Shown here one piece after another: positions 24,516 through 32,242 of a stretch of 64,000 nt of DNA. A program made the translations under genes and the position numbers. Source of the DNA: Anaerolineales bacterium (GTDB taxonomy: Bacteria; Chloroflexota; Anaerolineae; Anaerolineales; Villigracilaceae). How positions within the stretch are numbered: position 1 is the first letter of the stretch; every line of letters starts with the position of its first letter. The stretch covers positions 124,001 through 188,000 of the forward strand of contig JAUXUL010000001.1 of NCBI GenBank assembly GCA_030680795.1, given 5' to 3'. The notes under the pieces were generated by a model, which saw only the letters and a program-made list of their open reading frames with translations, was not told the DNA's origin and did not search any database.

Positions 24516-25496
24516 ATGTTTAAGAAATTAGTTTTACTCGTGCTAGGGCTGGCAGTCAGCCTTTCGGCTTGTGGCAATTCACAGGACGGCAATGAAGCGG
24601 AGGCAGTCCGCACGATTAAACTGCCGATGGGCTACATCCCAAATATTCAGTATGCGCCGTTCTACGTCGCGGTGGATAAAGGTTATTTTGCCGAGGAGGG
24701 GATCGAACTCGAATTCGATTATTCCTTCGAGACCGATGGCGTGGCGTTGGTGGGCGCGGGCGAATTGCCGTTTGCGGTGGCTTCGGGTGAGCAGGTTTTG
24801 CTGGCGCGTTCGCAGGGATTGCCCGTGGTTTATACATTTGCCTGGTATCAGCAATTTCCGATTTCGATCATCTCTGCGCCTGAGTTGAATATCAATGAGC
24901 CCGCCGACCTGCGCAGACAGACGATCGGCTTGCCTGGTTTGTTCGGAGCGAATTACATCGGCTTGCAGGCGCTTCTTTTTTCAGCGGGACTCACGCCTGA
25001 AGATGTGAAGATGGATGCAATTGGATTCAATCAAGTGGAAGCCTTTGCAACGAAACAGCAAAATATTGTGGTTGGTTACGCCGCGAACGAGCCGATCGTT
25101 TTGAATTCACTAGGTTTTGATGTGACCGAACTGCGCGTGGCGGACTATGTGCAGTTGACCGCAAATGGCATCCTCTCAAGTGAAATGACGATTGAGAATG
25201 AACCTGAGCTTGTGCGAAGCATGGCGCGCGCATTGGCTCGCGGCATTGCAGATACGATTGCGAATCCTGATGCGGCTTATACGATTAGTTTGAAATTCGT
25301 GGAAAATCTTGCAGACCAGGATAAGGCTGTCCAATTGCAAATCCTGAATACATCCATTGAATTTTGGGAAGCCGAACGTATTGGTTATTCAGACCCGCAA
25401 GCCTGGGAGAATATGAATGATCTTTTGGTAAAAATGGAGTTAATCCCCGCGCCAGTGGATTTGAGCCAGGCATTTACGATTGAGTTTATTCCGTAA
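24516..25496 (+). CDS. ribY: Riboflavin-binding lipoprotein RibY-like (NMT1/THI5 family)
   Basis: A 326-residue ABC substrate-binding protein of the NMT1/THI5-like family. The signal peptide has lipobox LSAC around residue 20. The mature domain begins with the usual IKLPMGYIPNIQYAPFYVA strand-loop and a VDKGYFAEEGIELEF block. It captures the substrate on the outer face of the membrane for RibX. The start has aaggag seven bases upstream. Its FMN-riboswitch operon makes riboflavin or a flavin precursor the likely cargo; the same fold also serves thiamine-pyrimidine and sulfonate uptake. Confidence 0.85.
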   Translation: MFKKLVLLVLGLAVSLSACGNSQDGNEAEAVRTIKLPMGYIPNIQYAPFYVAVDKGYFAEEGIELEFDYSFETDGVALVGAGELPFAVASGEQVLLARSQGLPVVYTFAWYQQFPISIISAPELNINEPADLRRQTIGLPGLFGANYIGLQALLFSAGLTPEDVKMDAIGFNQVEAFATKQQNIVVGYAANEPIVLNSLGFDVTELRVADYVQLTANGILSSEMTIENEPELVRSMARALARGIADTIANPDAAYTISLKFVENLADQDKAVQLQILNTSIEFWEAERIGYSDPQAWENMNDLLVKMELIPAPVDLSQAFTIEFIP

Positions 25497-25499
25497 TTT

Positions 25500-25644
25500 A
25501 TGTCTTTGCGAGGGCGTTCATTGCCCGAAGCAATCTCCTGTAAATTTTGGGATTGCTCACCGCACTCCCGAAAGAACATCGGGACGATGTGGCGTACGGC
25601 GCAAGTGTAGTCGCAAAGAATAAGAACGCTCCTCGCAATGACAT
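25500..25644. repeat. Palindromic repeat, 'cattgcgagg' family, copy 3 (with internal insert)
   Basis: atgtctttgcgag opens it and cctcgcaatgacat closes it (25631-25644). About 60 bp of unrelated sequence sits in the middle (roughly 25560-25622), so this copy has itself been invaded or rearranged. Confidence 0.8.
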
Positions 25645-25654
25645 GGAAACTTAG

Positions 25655-26401
25655 ATGACCACCAAACCCATCCTTACCGTCCAAGACCTCTCCGTTGTTT
25701 TTCCTGACAGCAATGGAGGATTGCACGCGCTCGAGGATATTTCATTCGAGGTAGCGCCGCGCGAATTTATTTGCTTCCTCGGCCCATCGGGTTCGGGCAA
25801 AACCACCCTGCTGAGGGTTCTTGCGAATCTTTTACAACCCACAGTGGGTCAGGTGCATTTCATCCCCCGCCAGAAGCCGAAGATTGGCATGGTCTTTCAG
25901 CAAGCCAGCCTCATGCCCTGGCGCACCGCGCTGGATAACATCAAACTTCCGCTTGAGTTGGAAGGCATGAGCGAATCGAAAGCGAGGGAAAAAGCGCTGG
26001 AGATGATCGAACTGGTGGGATTGCAAGGATTCGAAGACTCGTGGTCGCGCGACTTATCCGGCGGGATGGCGCAGCGCGTGGGGATCGCACGCGCGCTCAT
26101 CCATGACCCACACCTGCTCCTGCTCGATGAGCCTTTTGCCTCGCTGGACGCGCTCACCCGCGAACGCATGTGGACAGAGTTATCCCGCATCTGGCAGGCC
26201 AGGCAAAAGACAGTCATTATGGTGACACATTCTATTAACGAGTCATTGTTTTTGGCTGACCGCGTTCTGGTATTAACCCAGCGCCCCGGCAGAATAAAAT
26301 TGAATGTGGAAGTAAACCTCCCGCGCCCAAGAGAAGACGATATTCGTTATACGCCGCAATTCGGGAAACTGGCCAGGAAGTTGCGGGAGGCGATTGAATA
26401 G
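25655..26401 (+). CDS. ABC transporter ATPase of the riboflavin importer
   Basis: ATP-binding subunit of the SsuB/TauB/ThiZ type, 248 residues. Walker A is GPSGSGKTT, the Q-loop is GMVFQQASLMPW, the signature is LSGGMAQR, Walker B is LLLLDEP, and the switch is MVTHSIN. It energises RibX. It follows ribY after a palindromic repeat that carries no terminator, and a strong terminator follows the gene, so ribX-ribY-ATPase form one unit under the FMN riboswitch. No established gene symbol is certain for the ATPase in this system. Confidence 0.88.
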   Translation: MTTKPILTVQDLSVVFPDSNGGLHALEDISFEVAPREFICFLGPSGSGKTTLLRVLANLLQPTVGQVHFIPRQKPKIGMVFQQASLMPWRTALDNIKLPLELEGMSESKAREKALEMIELVGLQGFEDSWSRDLSGGMAQRVGIARALIHDPHLLLLDEPFASLDALTRERMWTELSRIWQARQKTVIMVTHSINESLFLADRVLVLTQRPGRIKLNVEVNLPRPREDDIRYTPQFGKLARKLREAIE

Positions 26402-26402
26402 A

Positions 26403-26444
26403 AAAATATCCTTCGGTATAAGAACCGAAGGATATTTTATTTTT
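26403..26444 (+). terminator. Terminator after the riboflavin importer operon
   Basis: A 15-bp perfect stem (26403-26417 with 26424-26438) containing ccttcggt/accgaagg and a 6-nt loop, then tattttt. The A-run on the other side would also let it work in reverse. Confidence 0.9.
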
Positions 26445-26605
26445 CCCTGCCATACATTTTGGAAATGAGCCGCGGATCAATGCGAAGGGACACTTTTTTT
26501 AAGAATCTTCTGCGTTAATCCCCGCTCGTCTCCGTCCTGAATAAATATTGTTCGGTAGACAATTTAAGGTAAGAAACTCACAACTATGCTATTCTATAAG
26601 CATAC

Positions 26606-26625
26606 TATTGCAATAAGTTGCAATA
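26606..26625 (+). promoter_or_regulatory. Palindromic metal-regulator operator
   Basis: tattgcaa-taag-ttgcaata is a perfect 8-4-8 inverted repeat. It abuts the aaggag ribosome site of the Fur-family gene, starting nine bases later. Position and symmetry suggest autoregulation, with control of the ECF importer genes downstream. Confidence 0.7.
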
Positions 26626-26634
26626 AGGAGACCT

Positions 26635-27060
26635 ATGTCCTGTGCCGGTGATTACGCTCTTGAACTGCGCTCACGCGGTTATCGCATGACATCCCAGCGC
26701 ATGGCGATCCTGCATGTGCTTCAGCACTCTGGGAAACACCTTTCACCGACGGAAGTCTATGATCAGGCGCGCGATGAATTGCCCGGGCTGACTGAAACCA
26801 CCGTCTACCGCACGCTGGAATTCCTGGCCGAGAATGGCTTTGCGCATTCCGCTCACATGGGCAGTGGACACCTTGTTTATGAGATCGCACGCCATGAACA
26901 CCATCATTTGAAATGCCGCATTTGTGGAAATGAAATGGAGGTGGAACACGCTCTACTTACAAAACTTTATCGTCAATTGGAGTCTGCAAGCGGTTATCGG
27001 CTGACCGATAGCCATTTAACATTTTTCGGCCTTTGTCCCGATTGTCAAACAGGAGCATAA
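26635..27060 (+). CDS. Fur-family metalloregulator
   Basis: A 141-residue Fur/Zur/Nur-type repressor. The winged helix spans about 15-80, with recognition helix region TETTVYRTLEFLAENG. The dimerisation half has the His-rich HEHHHLKC metal site. Two Cys pairs, CRIC and CPDC, fit the structural zinc. Which metal it senses cannot be read from sequence. It precedes a cobalt/nickel-type ECF transporter by one base, so nickel (Nur) or cobalt is the best guess. It probably binds the palindrome just upstream. It should repress uptake when the metal is abundant. Confidence 0.88.
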   Translation: MSCAGDYALELRSRGYRMTSQRMAILHVLQHSGKHLSPTEVYDQARDELPGLTETTVYRTLEFLAENGFAHSAHMGSGHLVYEIARHEHHHLKCRICGNEMEVEHALLTKLYRQLESASGYRLTDSHLTFFGLCPDCQTGA

Positions 27061-27061
27061 C

Positions 27062-27994
27062 ATGCACTTTTCACCCGTGCCTCTTCATATCCCCGATGGT
27101 TTTCTCAGCATCCCGATCTCGATCATTTGCTGGGCCATAACGATCATCACTCTCGGGATTGCCATTTCCAGGACGAATAAAGCGCTTGGCGAAAAACAAG
27201 TACCACTCATGGGCGTGATGGCGGCCTTCATTTTTGCCGCACAAATGATCAACTTCCCTGTGGCGGGCGGCACTTCCGGTCACTTGCTGGGCGGCGCGCT
27301 TGCGGCCATTGTACTTGGCCCCTGGGCAGGGATGCTCGTAATGACTGCTGTTGTGGCTGTGCAAGGCCTGCTCTTCCAGGACGGCGGATTGCTCGTGATG
27401 GGCGCGAATATTCTCAACATGGGTTTGGTCACGGCCGCAATTGGGTATGGGCTGTACCGCGCCGTGTCCAATCAATCCAAAGCAGTCAAACTTTCTGTGG
27501 CTGGGGTTGCCGCGTGGTTGTCTGTCATGGCGGGTGCATTGTTCACTGCCCTGCAACTCTGGTTGAGCGGCACCTCTCAATTGGGAATTGTGATCCCTGC
27601 CATGCTGGGTGTGCATGTATTGATCGGATTGGGTGAAGCGTTTATCACGGTTGCAGCATTATCCTTTATTTTACAGACCCGCCCCGACTTACTCGGTGAA
27701 GATTCCGAGTCTGCAAAAGGCAGTCGCGCGTGGGTGGCAGTTGGCGGGATCATTGCGCTTGTCGTTGTCTGGCTTTCCCCTCTCGCCTCTGCCGACCCTG
27801 ACGGTTTAAATCGTGTTGCCATGGATATTGGGTTTTTCAATACCGCCCAAACTGGCGAGGGGCTTTTGGCAGGCTATACAGTTCCCTTTTTTGCAGATGC
27901 GGCTGCCTCCAAAATCATGGCTGGTGTCATCGGTGTGATCGTTGTTGGTGCGATCATCATGCTGATCGGCCGCGGTATGAAAGCCAAATCGTAA
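27062..27994 (+). CDS. cbiM: ECF transporter substrate-binding subunit CbiM/NikM with PDGLE-type C-terminus
   Basis: A 310-residue S-component of a cobalt/nickel importer. The HIPDGFLS motif, normally at residue 2, here starts at residue 9 behind MHFSPVP. The body has seven or so helices with GGTSGHLLGGALAAI. The C-terminal part carries DPDGLNRVA and one more helix, the PDGLE/CbiN-like module normally encoded separately. So M and N components are fused. In NikM the metal is held by the free N-terminus plus His2 and a second His, which makes the N-terminal extension noteworthy. Nickel versus cobalt is open; the B12 locus nearby favours cobalt. Confidence 0.87.
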   Translation: MHFSPVPLHIPDGFLSIPISIICWAITIITLGIAISRTNKALGEKQVPLMGVMAAFIFAAQMINFPVAGGTSGHLLGGALAAIVLGPWAGMLVMTAVVAVQGLLFQDGGLLVMGANILNMGLVTAAIGYGLYRAVSNQSKAVKLSVAGVAAWLSVMAGALFTALQLWLSGTSQLGIVIPAMLGVHVLIGLGEAFITVAALSFILQTRPDLLGEDSESAKGSRAWVAVGGIIALVVVWLSPLASADPDGLNRVAMDIGFFNTAQTGEGLLAGYTVPFFADAAASKIMAGVIGVIVVGAIIMLIGRGMKAKS

Positions 27995-28014
27995 ATCGAA
28001 AATCATAAATCGCC

Positions 28015-28806
28015 ATGCATTTCAACGCCTTTGATCGTTATCACGAGAAAGAAAGTTTCCTTCACCGCCTTGACCCGCGCGTAAAGGTTCTTGTGACTGT
28101 AATTTATATTATTTCAAATGCCCTGCTTCCTGATGGCGCATGGCTGGCTTTCATTTCTGCGTGGATGTTTTTGATCACCGCCAACCTGCTTTCACAGTTG
28201 GGAATTGGATATACATTCAAGCGCTCGATCATTGCTTTGCCATTTGCGTTGATCGCTGTCACGGTATTGTTTTCCATTCCAGGTAAACCGGTTTCCACAT
28301 TCCAATTTTTGATGTGGGACCTTACCATTACAGACGCAGGATTTCTGCGATTCGTGAGCATTTTGATCCGCTCATGGCTTTCGGTGCAAATGGCGATCTT
28401 GCTCGTGGCGGTCACACGCTTCCCGGACCTGATCCACGCACTGGAGCATTTGCGAGTCCCTGTCATTCTTACCACGATCATTGCGTTCCTCTATCGTTAC
28501 CTGTTCGTGCTGACGGATGAAGTCTTACGTCTGATTCGGGCGAGGGAATCTCGCTCGGCGGCCGTAGCAGGCAATCGGTCCGGTGGAGGCGTTCGGTGGC
28601 GGGCCAAGGTGGCGGGCAATATGGCGGGTCAACTTTTTTTACGAAGTTACGAACGCAGTGACCGCATCTACAATGCCATGTTATCGCGCGGTTATAGCGG
28701 TCATCTTTATACATTGAATCCGCATGAGATGAAATCCAGTGATTATTTCGTGACTGCATTTGTGATCGCGGTCATCTTTATTGTTCAACTTATTGGAAGG
28801 TTGTAA
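28015..28806 (+). CDS. cbiQ: ECF transporter transmembrane subunit CbiQ
   Basis: T-component of the energy-coupling-factor importer, 263 residues with five or six helices. The N-terminus LHRLDPRVKVLVTV is characteristic. Two short coupling motifs with Ala-Arg-Gly character, seen as IRARESRSA and MLSRGYSG, fit the cytosolic helices that dock on the ATPase. It follows cbiM after 20 bp and overlaps cbiO by one base (TAATG). It links the metal-binding M subunit to ATP hydrolysis. Confidence 0.88.
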   Translation: MHFNAFDRYHEKESFLHRLDPRVKVLVTVIYIISNALLPDGAWLAFISAWMFLITANLLSQLGIGYTFKRSIIALPFALIAVTVLFSIPGKPVSTFQFLMWDLTITDAGFLRFVSILIRSWLSVQMAILLVAVTRFPDLIHALEHLRVPVILTTIIAFLYRYLFVLTDEVLRLIRARESRSAAVAGNRSGGGVRWRAKVAGNMAGQLFLRSYERSDRIYNAMLSRGYSGHLYTLNPHEMKSSDYFVTAFVIAVIFIVQLIGRL

Positions 28807-29561
28807 TGCCGGTTACTCATGTAATAAATAGTTTTGAGATGCCCGAATGTGACGGCGATGTGTTGAGTGTCAAGGATTTGCATTTCTCTTACCCCGATGG
28901 TCATGCTGCTTTGCATGGTGTTTCGCTTAAATTGTGCAGGGGTGACAAGGTTGCATTGGTGGGTCCGAACGGTGCCGGCAAGTCAACTTTGATGCTGCAC
29001 CTGAACGGGATTTTAGGCGGGCGCGGCGAAATTGAGATTGCGGGCAAACGCCTCACGCGTGACAATTTGCCTGTCATCCGCGCAATGGTCGGACTCGTGT
29101 TCCAGAGTCCAGACGACCAACTTTTTTCGCCCACTGTGTTTGAGGATGTGGCATTTGGTCCGCTGCACATGGGACTGCCCGAAATAGAAGTACGCGTTCG
29201 TGTGGATGCCGCACTCGAAGCTGTGAGAATGTCTTCGTATAAGAATCGGTTGTCACATCACTTAAGTGCAGGGGAGAAGAAACGCATTGCCATCGCCACT
29301 GTGCTTTCCATGAAACCAAGCCTGTTGGTATTGGACGAACCCTCCGCTGGACTCGATCCGCGCGCCCGACGGACATTGATTAATTTATTGCGCGAGTTGC
29401 CAATTACGATGTTGGTCTCCACGCATGATATGGTGCTGGTGAAGGAATTATTCCCGCGCACGATCGTGATGGATGAAGGGCGGGTTGTGGCAGATGGTTT
29501 GACTCACGAGATTTTGGACGATGAAGAATTGTTGACTGCCCATGGGTTGGAGAAGCCGTAA
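28806..29561 (+). CDS. cbiO: ECF transporter ATPase CbiO
   Basis: ATPase of the cobalt/nickel ECF importer, 251 residues. Walker A is GPNGAGKST, the Q-loop is GLVFQSPDDQLFSPTV (the DDQLF string is typical of CbiO/EcfA), the signature is LSAGEKKR, Walker B is LLVLDEP, and the switch is VSTHDM. The first 20 residues precede the domain and are unusual but in frame from the overlapped ATG. It is the last gene of the Fur-regulated unit, ended by the terminator at 29593. Confidence 0.9.
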   Translation: MPVTHVINSFEMPECDGDVLSVKDLHFSYPDGHAALHGVSLKLCRGDKVALVGPNGAGKSTLMLHLNGILGGRGEIEIAGKRLTRDNLPVIRAMVGLVFQSPDDQLFSPTVFEDVAFGPLHMGLPEIEVRVRVDAALEAVRMSSYKNRLSHHLSAGEKKRIAIATVLSMKPSLLVLDEPSAGLDPRARRTLINLLRELPITMLVSTHDMVLVKELFPRTIVMDEGRVVADGLTHEILDDEELLTAHGLEKP

Positions 29562-29592
29562 AGCGCGTGATAAGTGATTCGTATTGGGTAAC

Positions 29593-29630
29593 AAAAAAGC
29601 GTCCTGGGTCCTCAGAGACGCTTTTTTATT
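29593..29630. terminator. Bidirectional terminator between cbiO and metK
   Basis: aaaaaagcgtc (29593-29603) pairs with gacgctttttt (29617-29627). The U-run exists in both directions, serving the converging cbiO and metK transcripts. Confidence 0.92.
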
Positions 29631-29655
29631 ACGTATCATGCATTACGTTCACGAA

Positions 29656-30867
29656 CTACAGCCCAGCAGCCTTCTTCAAAGTAGCGGCCTTATCAGTCTT
29701 TTCCCAGGGAAATTCGATATCATCGCGGCCAAAGTGACCGTACGCGGCAGTTTGGCGATAGATTGGGCGGCGCAGGTCGAGGTCACGGATGATCGCGCCG
29801 GGGCGCAGGTCAAAATATTCATTGACGAGCGCGGCGATCTTTTCATCCGCAATCCTGGCTGTGCCGAAGGTTTCAACATTAACTGAAAGCGGATGTGCCA
29901 CGCCGATCGCGTACGCCACCTGCACTTCCACGCGGTCAGCCAAGCCAGCGGCGACGATGTTCTTCGCCACATAGCGCGCGGCGTACGCGGCTGAGCGGTC
30001 AACTTTTGTGGGGTCTTTGCCCGAGAATGCACCGCCGCCATGACGACCCATGCCGCCATAAGTGTCCACGATGATCTTGCGGCCGGTTACGCCTGCGTCA
30101 CCCATGGGACCGCCGATCACAAAACGTCCAGTAGGATTAACAAAAACCTTTAAGTTTTTATCAACCAAATTTTTTGGCAAAGTTGGGTAAATGATATGCT
30201 CGCTAACTTGTTCAACGATCTCGGCATGAGAGATATCAGGCGCATGTTGCGTGGAAATAAGAACAGTGTCAATTCGCACAGGCTTGCCCTGTGAATATTC
30301 CACCGTCACCTGACTCTTGCCATCCGGGCGAAGCCAGGGGAGCGTGCCATCTTTGCGGAGTTCGCTCAGGCGGCGGGCTAATTTATGCGCCATATAAATT
30401 GGCATCGGCATCAAGGTGGACGTCTCATTACATGCGAAGCCGAACATCATGCCCTGATCGCCCGCGCCGACGTGTTCGATATCCTTGTCCTTCATTTCGC
30501 CGCTTTTATCTTCCAATGCATGATCAACGCCCAGCGCAATATCTGCGCTTTGGCTGGCGACGGCTGAAAGCACGGCGCAGGTATTGCCGTCAAAGCCTTT
30601 GGCACTGCTGTCATAGCCGATCTCATTGACGACTTTGCGAACGAGGCCATCAAAGTTGACGTAAGCGTTCGTGGTAATTTCGCCCAACAACGCCACGAAG
30701 CCGGTCTTAATGGCGGTTTCGCAAGCCACGCGCGACATGGGATCCTGTTCAAGGCAGGCATCCAAAACTGCATCCGAGATCTGATCGCACATCTTATCGG
30801 GGTGTCCTTCGGTCACCGATTCTGATGTGAACATCAGGCTGGGCGAAGACATAAAAGTATTGCTCAT
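29656..30867 (-). CDS. metK: S-adenosylmethionine synthetase
   Basis: Makes S-adenosylmethionine from methionine and ATP, 403 residues. Signatures are [19 protein letters not shown] at the N-terminus (methionine- and ATP-binding), [12 protein letters not shown] in the middle, and [19 protein letters not shown] near two-thirds. It is preceded by a SAM-I riboswitch, giving feedback control by its own product. It supplies the methyltransferases and radical enzymes of the cell. The start is at 30867; a second ATG 15 bases downstream would also leave the domain intact. Confidence 0.97.
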   Translation of the reverse strand: MSNTFMSSPSLMFTSESVTEGHPDKMCDQISDAVLDACLEQDPMSRVACETAIKTGFVALLGEITTNAYVNFDGLVRKVVNEIGYDSSAKGFDGNTCAVLSAVASQSADIALGVDHALEDKSGEMKDKDIEHVGAGDQGMMFGFACNETSTLMPMPIYMAHKLARRLSELRKDGTLPWLRPDGKSQVTVEYSQGKPVRIDTVLISTQHAPDISHAEIVEQVSEHIIYPTLPKNLVDKNLKVFVNPTGRFVIGGPMGDAGVTGRKIIVDTYGGMGRHGGGAFSGKDPTKVDRSAAYAARYVAKNIVAAGLADRVEVQVAYAIGVAHPLSVNVETFGTARIADEKIAALVNEYFDLRPGAIIRDLDLRRPIYRQTAAYGHFGRDDIEFPWEKTDKAATLKKAAGL

Positions 30868-30890
30868 TTTTTGTTACTCCTTAAAATAGT

Positions 30891-30917
30891 ATTGCCCTTT
30901 CAACGTGAAAGGGCAAT
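30891..30917 (-). terminator. Hairpin between SAM riboswitch and metK
   Basis: A 12-bp perfect stem attgcccttt-ca/tg-aaagggcaat with a 3-nt loop, followed on the minus strand by actatttt. It is the likely terminator of the SAM expression platform, although the U-run is interrupted. Confidence 0.6.
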
Positions 30918-30933
30918 TATGCATAATGCTGAT

Positions 30934-31130
30934 CTACCCTCTCATCTCCCAGAAATCGATCTGTCGGATTTGGCACCGTGGGTTAGTTTCGTAGTTTTGT
31001 AGTTTTATAGTTTCGTAGTTGCCTGTTGCAGCAAGTAACTACCTAACCATCAAACTACTGAACTACCTAACTAAAATCGGTTGTCGAGGCATCGCAGGGC
31101 CGTTCCCTCCGCCTCTCTGGATAAGAGCGC
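30934..31130 (-). promoter_or_regulatory. SAM-I (S-box) riboswitch of metK
   Basis: Read on the minus strand: cttatccagagaggcggagg, then gaacggccctgcgatgcc, cgacaacc, ggtgccaaatcc, gacagat and gggagatgagag, the full order of S-box blocks. High SAM should terminate transcription before metK. Between cgacaacc and ggtgcc, the normally short P3 tip has been replaced by about 97 nt (30981-31077) of gtagtt/aactac units forming a long hairpin, closely like the insert in the B12 riboswitch at 5434-5503. Confidence 0.95.
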
Positions 31131-31139
31131 CGTATTGGG

Positions 31140-31296
31140 GCTATTGAATTGTTTGGGGAGTTTACCATAGCTATGTTATTGAGTAAAGATAATTTAAGTA
31201 GGTCATTGCGGGAAGGGCACTTGCTCTTACAGCCTCGGAATGACATAAAACATGATGAAGTGCGCAGCTTCTTTCTTGATTGTTGGTTGATCCTGT
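31140..31296. other. Gap upstream of the metK leader with a repeat fragment
   Basis: AT-rich stretch that should hold the metK promoter on the minus strand, though no clear pair of hexamers is visible. At 31202-31250 ggtcattgcgggaagggcac and a later cggaatgacata look like a degraded copy of the 'cattgcgagg' repeat. Confidence 0.4.
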
Positions 31297-32238
31297 TCAA
31301 TTATCATTCGCGCACCTGAAACCGATCCTGGCCGAACTGCGCCCATAATAAGCTGCATCAGTTGGCTGTGCCAATGGATTTGGTCCCGCAAGAAAACTGC
31401 GATTTGCAAGGCGTAAAACCACCCAGTCATCCTGATAAGAACCACCGCGTATCACACGTAGATCACTAAAGACAGTATCATCCGTGGGCCCAGTGGGGTT
31501 TTCAGCGGGGGATGTTTCATAATAGTTTGGCTTATAACGATCTGCCACCCATTCCCAGACATTGCCGGCCATATCCAAGGCTCCAAATGGACTTGCTCCC
31601 TCTGCGTATGAGCCTACACGGGACGTATCGCCAACAATATTTAGTGAATTGGAATTGTATTCATTTGGCGGCTCATCCCCCCATGGGAAATTACGTTTGT
31701 CATCGCCGCGTGCGGCATGCTCCCATTCTGCTTCGGTGGGCAGGCGCCGCTCTGCCCATTGACAATATACATGTGCATCATACCAGGCCACATGCACAAC
31801 GGGGTAATCCTGGAACTCGGGGTTTCCAAAATACTCAAGGCGGTTATCAGAACTGTTTCGTGCAGGGGGTCTGCATGAACCTGCCCGCACGCACAAGTTA
31901 TACATCCCGTTGGTCACTTCCACCTGATCGACCCAGAACGCATTGAGATACACTTCATGCGCAGGGAGTTCGTTGCTCTGCTGATAAACATCCAATCCGC
32001 CCATGCTGAATGTGCCGGATGGAATAAAGAGTTGCGTCATCCCATCTTTTGGAGAGGTTTTTATAGTTTCAGGTGTGGAAGTTGCTGGCGGTGTGGGTGA
32101 GGATGGAATCGTAGTTGGAGCAGTTGTTGCGGTTTCCTGTGGAATGACTGTTGCTGGCAATTCTGGCGCAGTCGTTGGTGCGGGTTGGCAGGCTGTCAGG
32201 AATAGAGCGATGAAGGGAAGGATGATATTTATTTTCAT
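31297..32238 (-). CDS. Secreted lipoprotein with formylglycine-generating-enzyme-like (SUMF1) domain
   Basis: A 313-residue lipoprotein. The signal peptide is MKINIILPFIALFLTAC with lipobox LTAC, then a Thr/Pro-rich linker of about 45 residues. The FGE-sulfatase domain starts near IPSGTFSMGG. Family blocks are PVVHVAWYDAHVYCQWAERRLPTEAEWE (in part), AGNVWEWVADRY and the terminal IRGGSYQDD...GFRCA. SUMF1-fold proteins include sulfatase-activating oxidases, EgtB-like sulfoxide synthases and many non-catalytic sugar-binding homologues, and the role here is unknown. The start is placed at 32238 because the upstream codons lack signal-peptide character. It is close behind the C39/TPR gene (4 bp). 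Confidence 0.82.
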   Translation of the reverse strand: MKINIILPFIALFLTACQPAPTTAPELPATVIPQETATTAPTTIPSSPTPPATSTPETIKTSPKDGMTQLFIPSGTFSMGGLDVYQQSNELPAHEVYLNAFWVDQVEVTNGMYNLCVRAGSCRPPARNSSDNRLEYFGNPEFQDYPVVHVAWYDAHVYCQWAERRLPTEAEWEHAARGDDKRNFPWGDEPPNEYNSNSLNIVGDTSRVGSYAEGASPFGALDMAGNVWEWVADRYKPNYYETSPAENPTGPTDDTVFSDLRVIRGGSYQDDWVVLRLANRSFLAGPNPLAQPTDAAYYGRSSARIGFRCANDN

Positions 32239-32242
32239 ATTA

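Noticed and set aside
30868-31140. A prophage or IS end near the repeats upstream of metK
   Set aside because: The repeats form the SAM riboswitch arm; no transposase, integrase or phage gene is present anywhere in the window.
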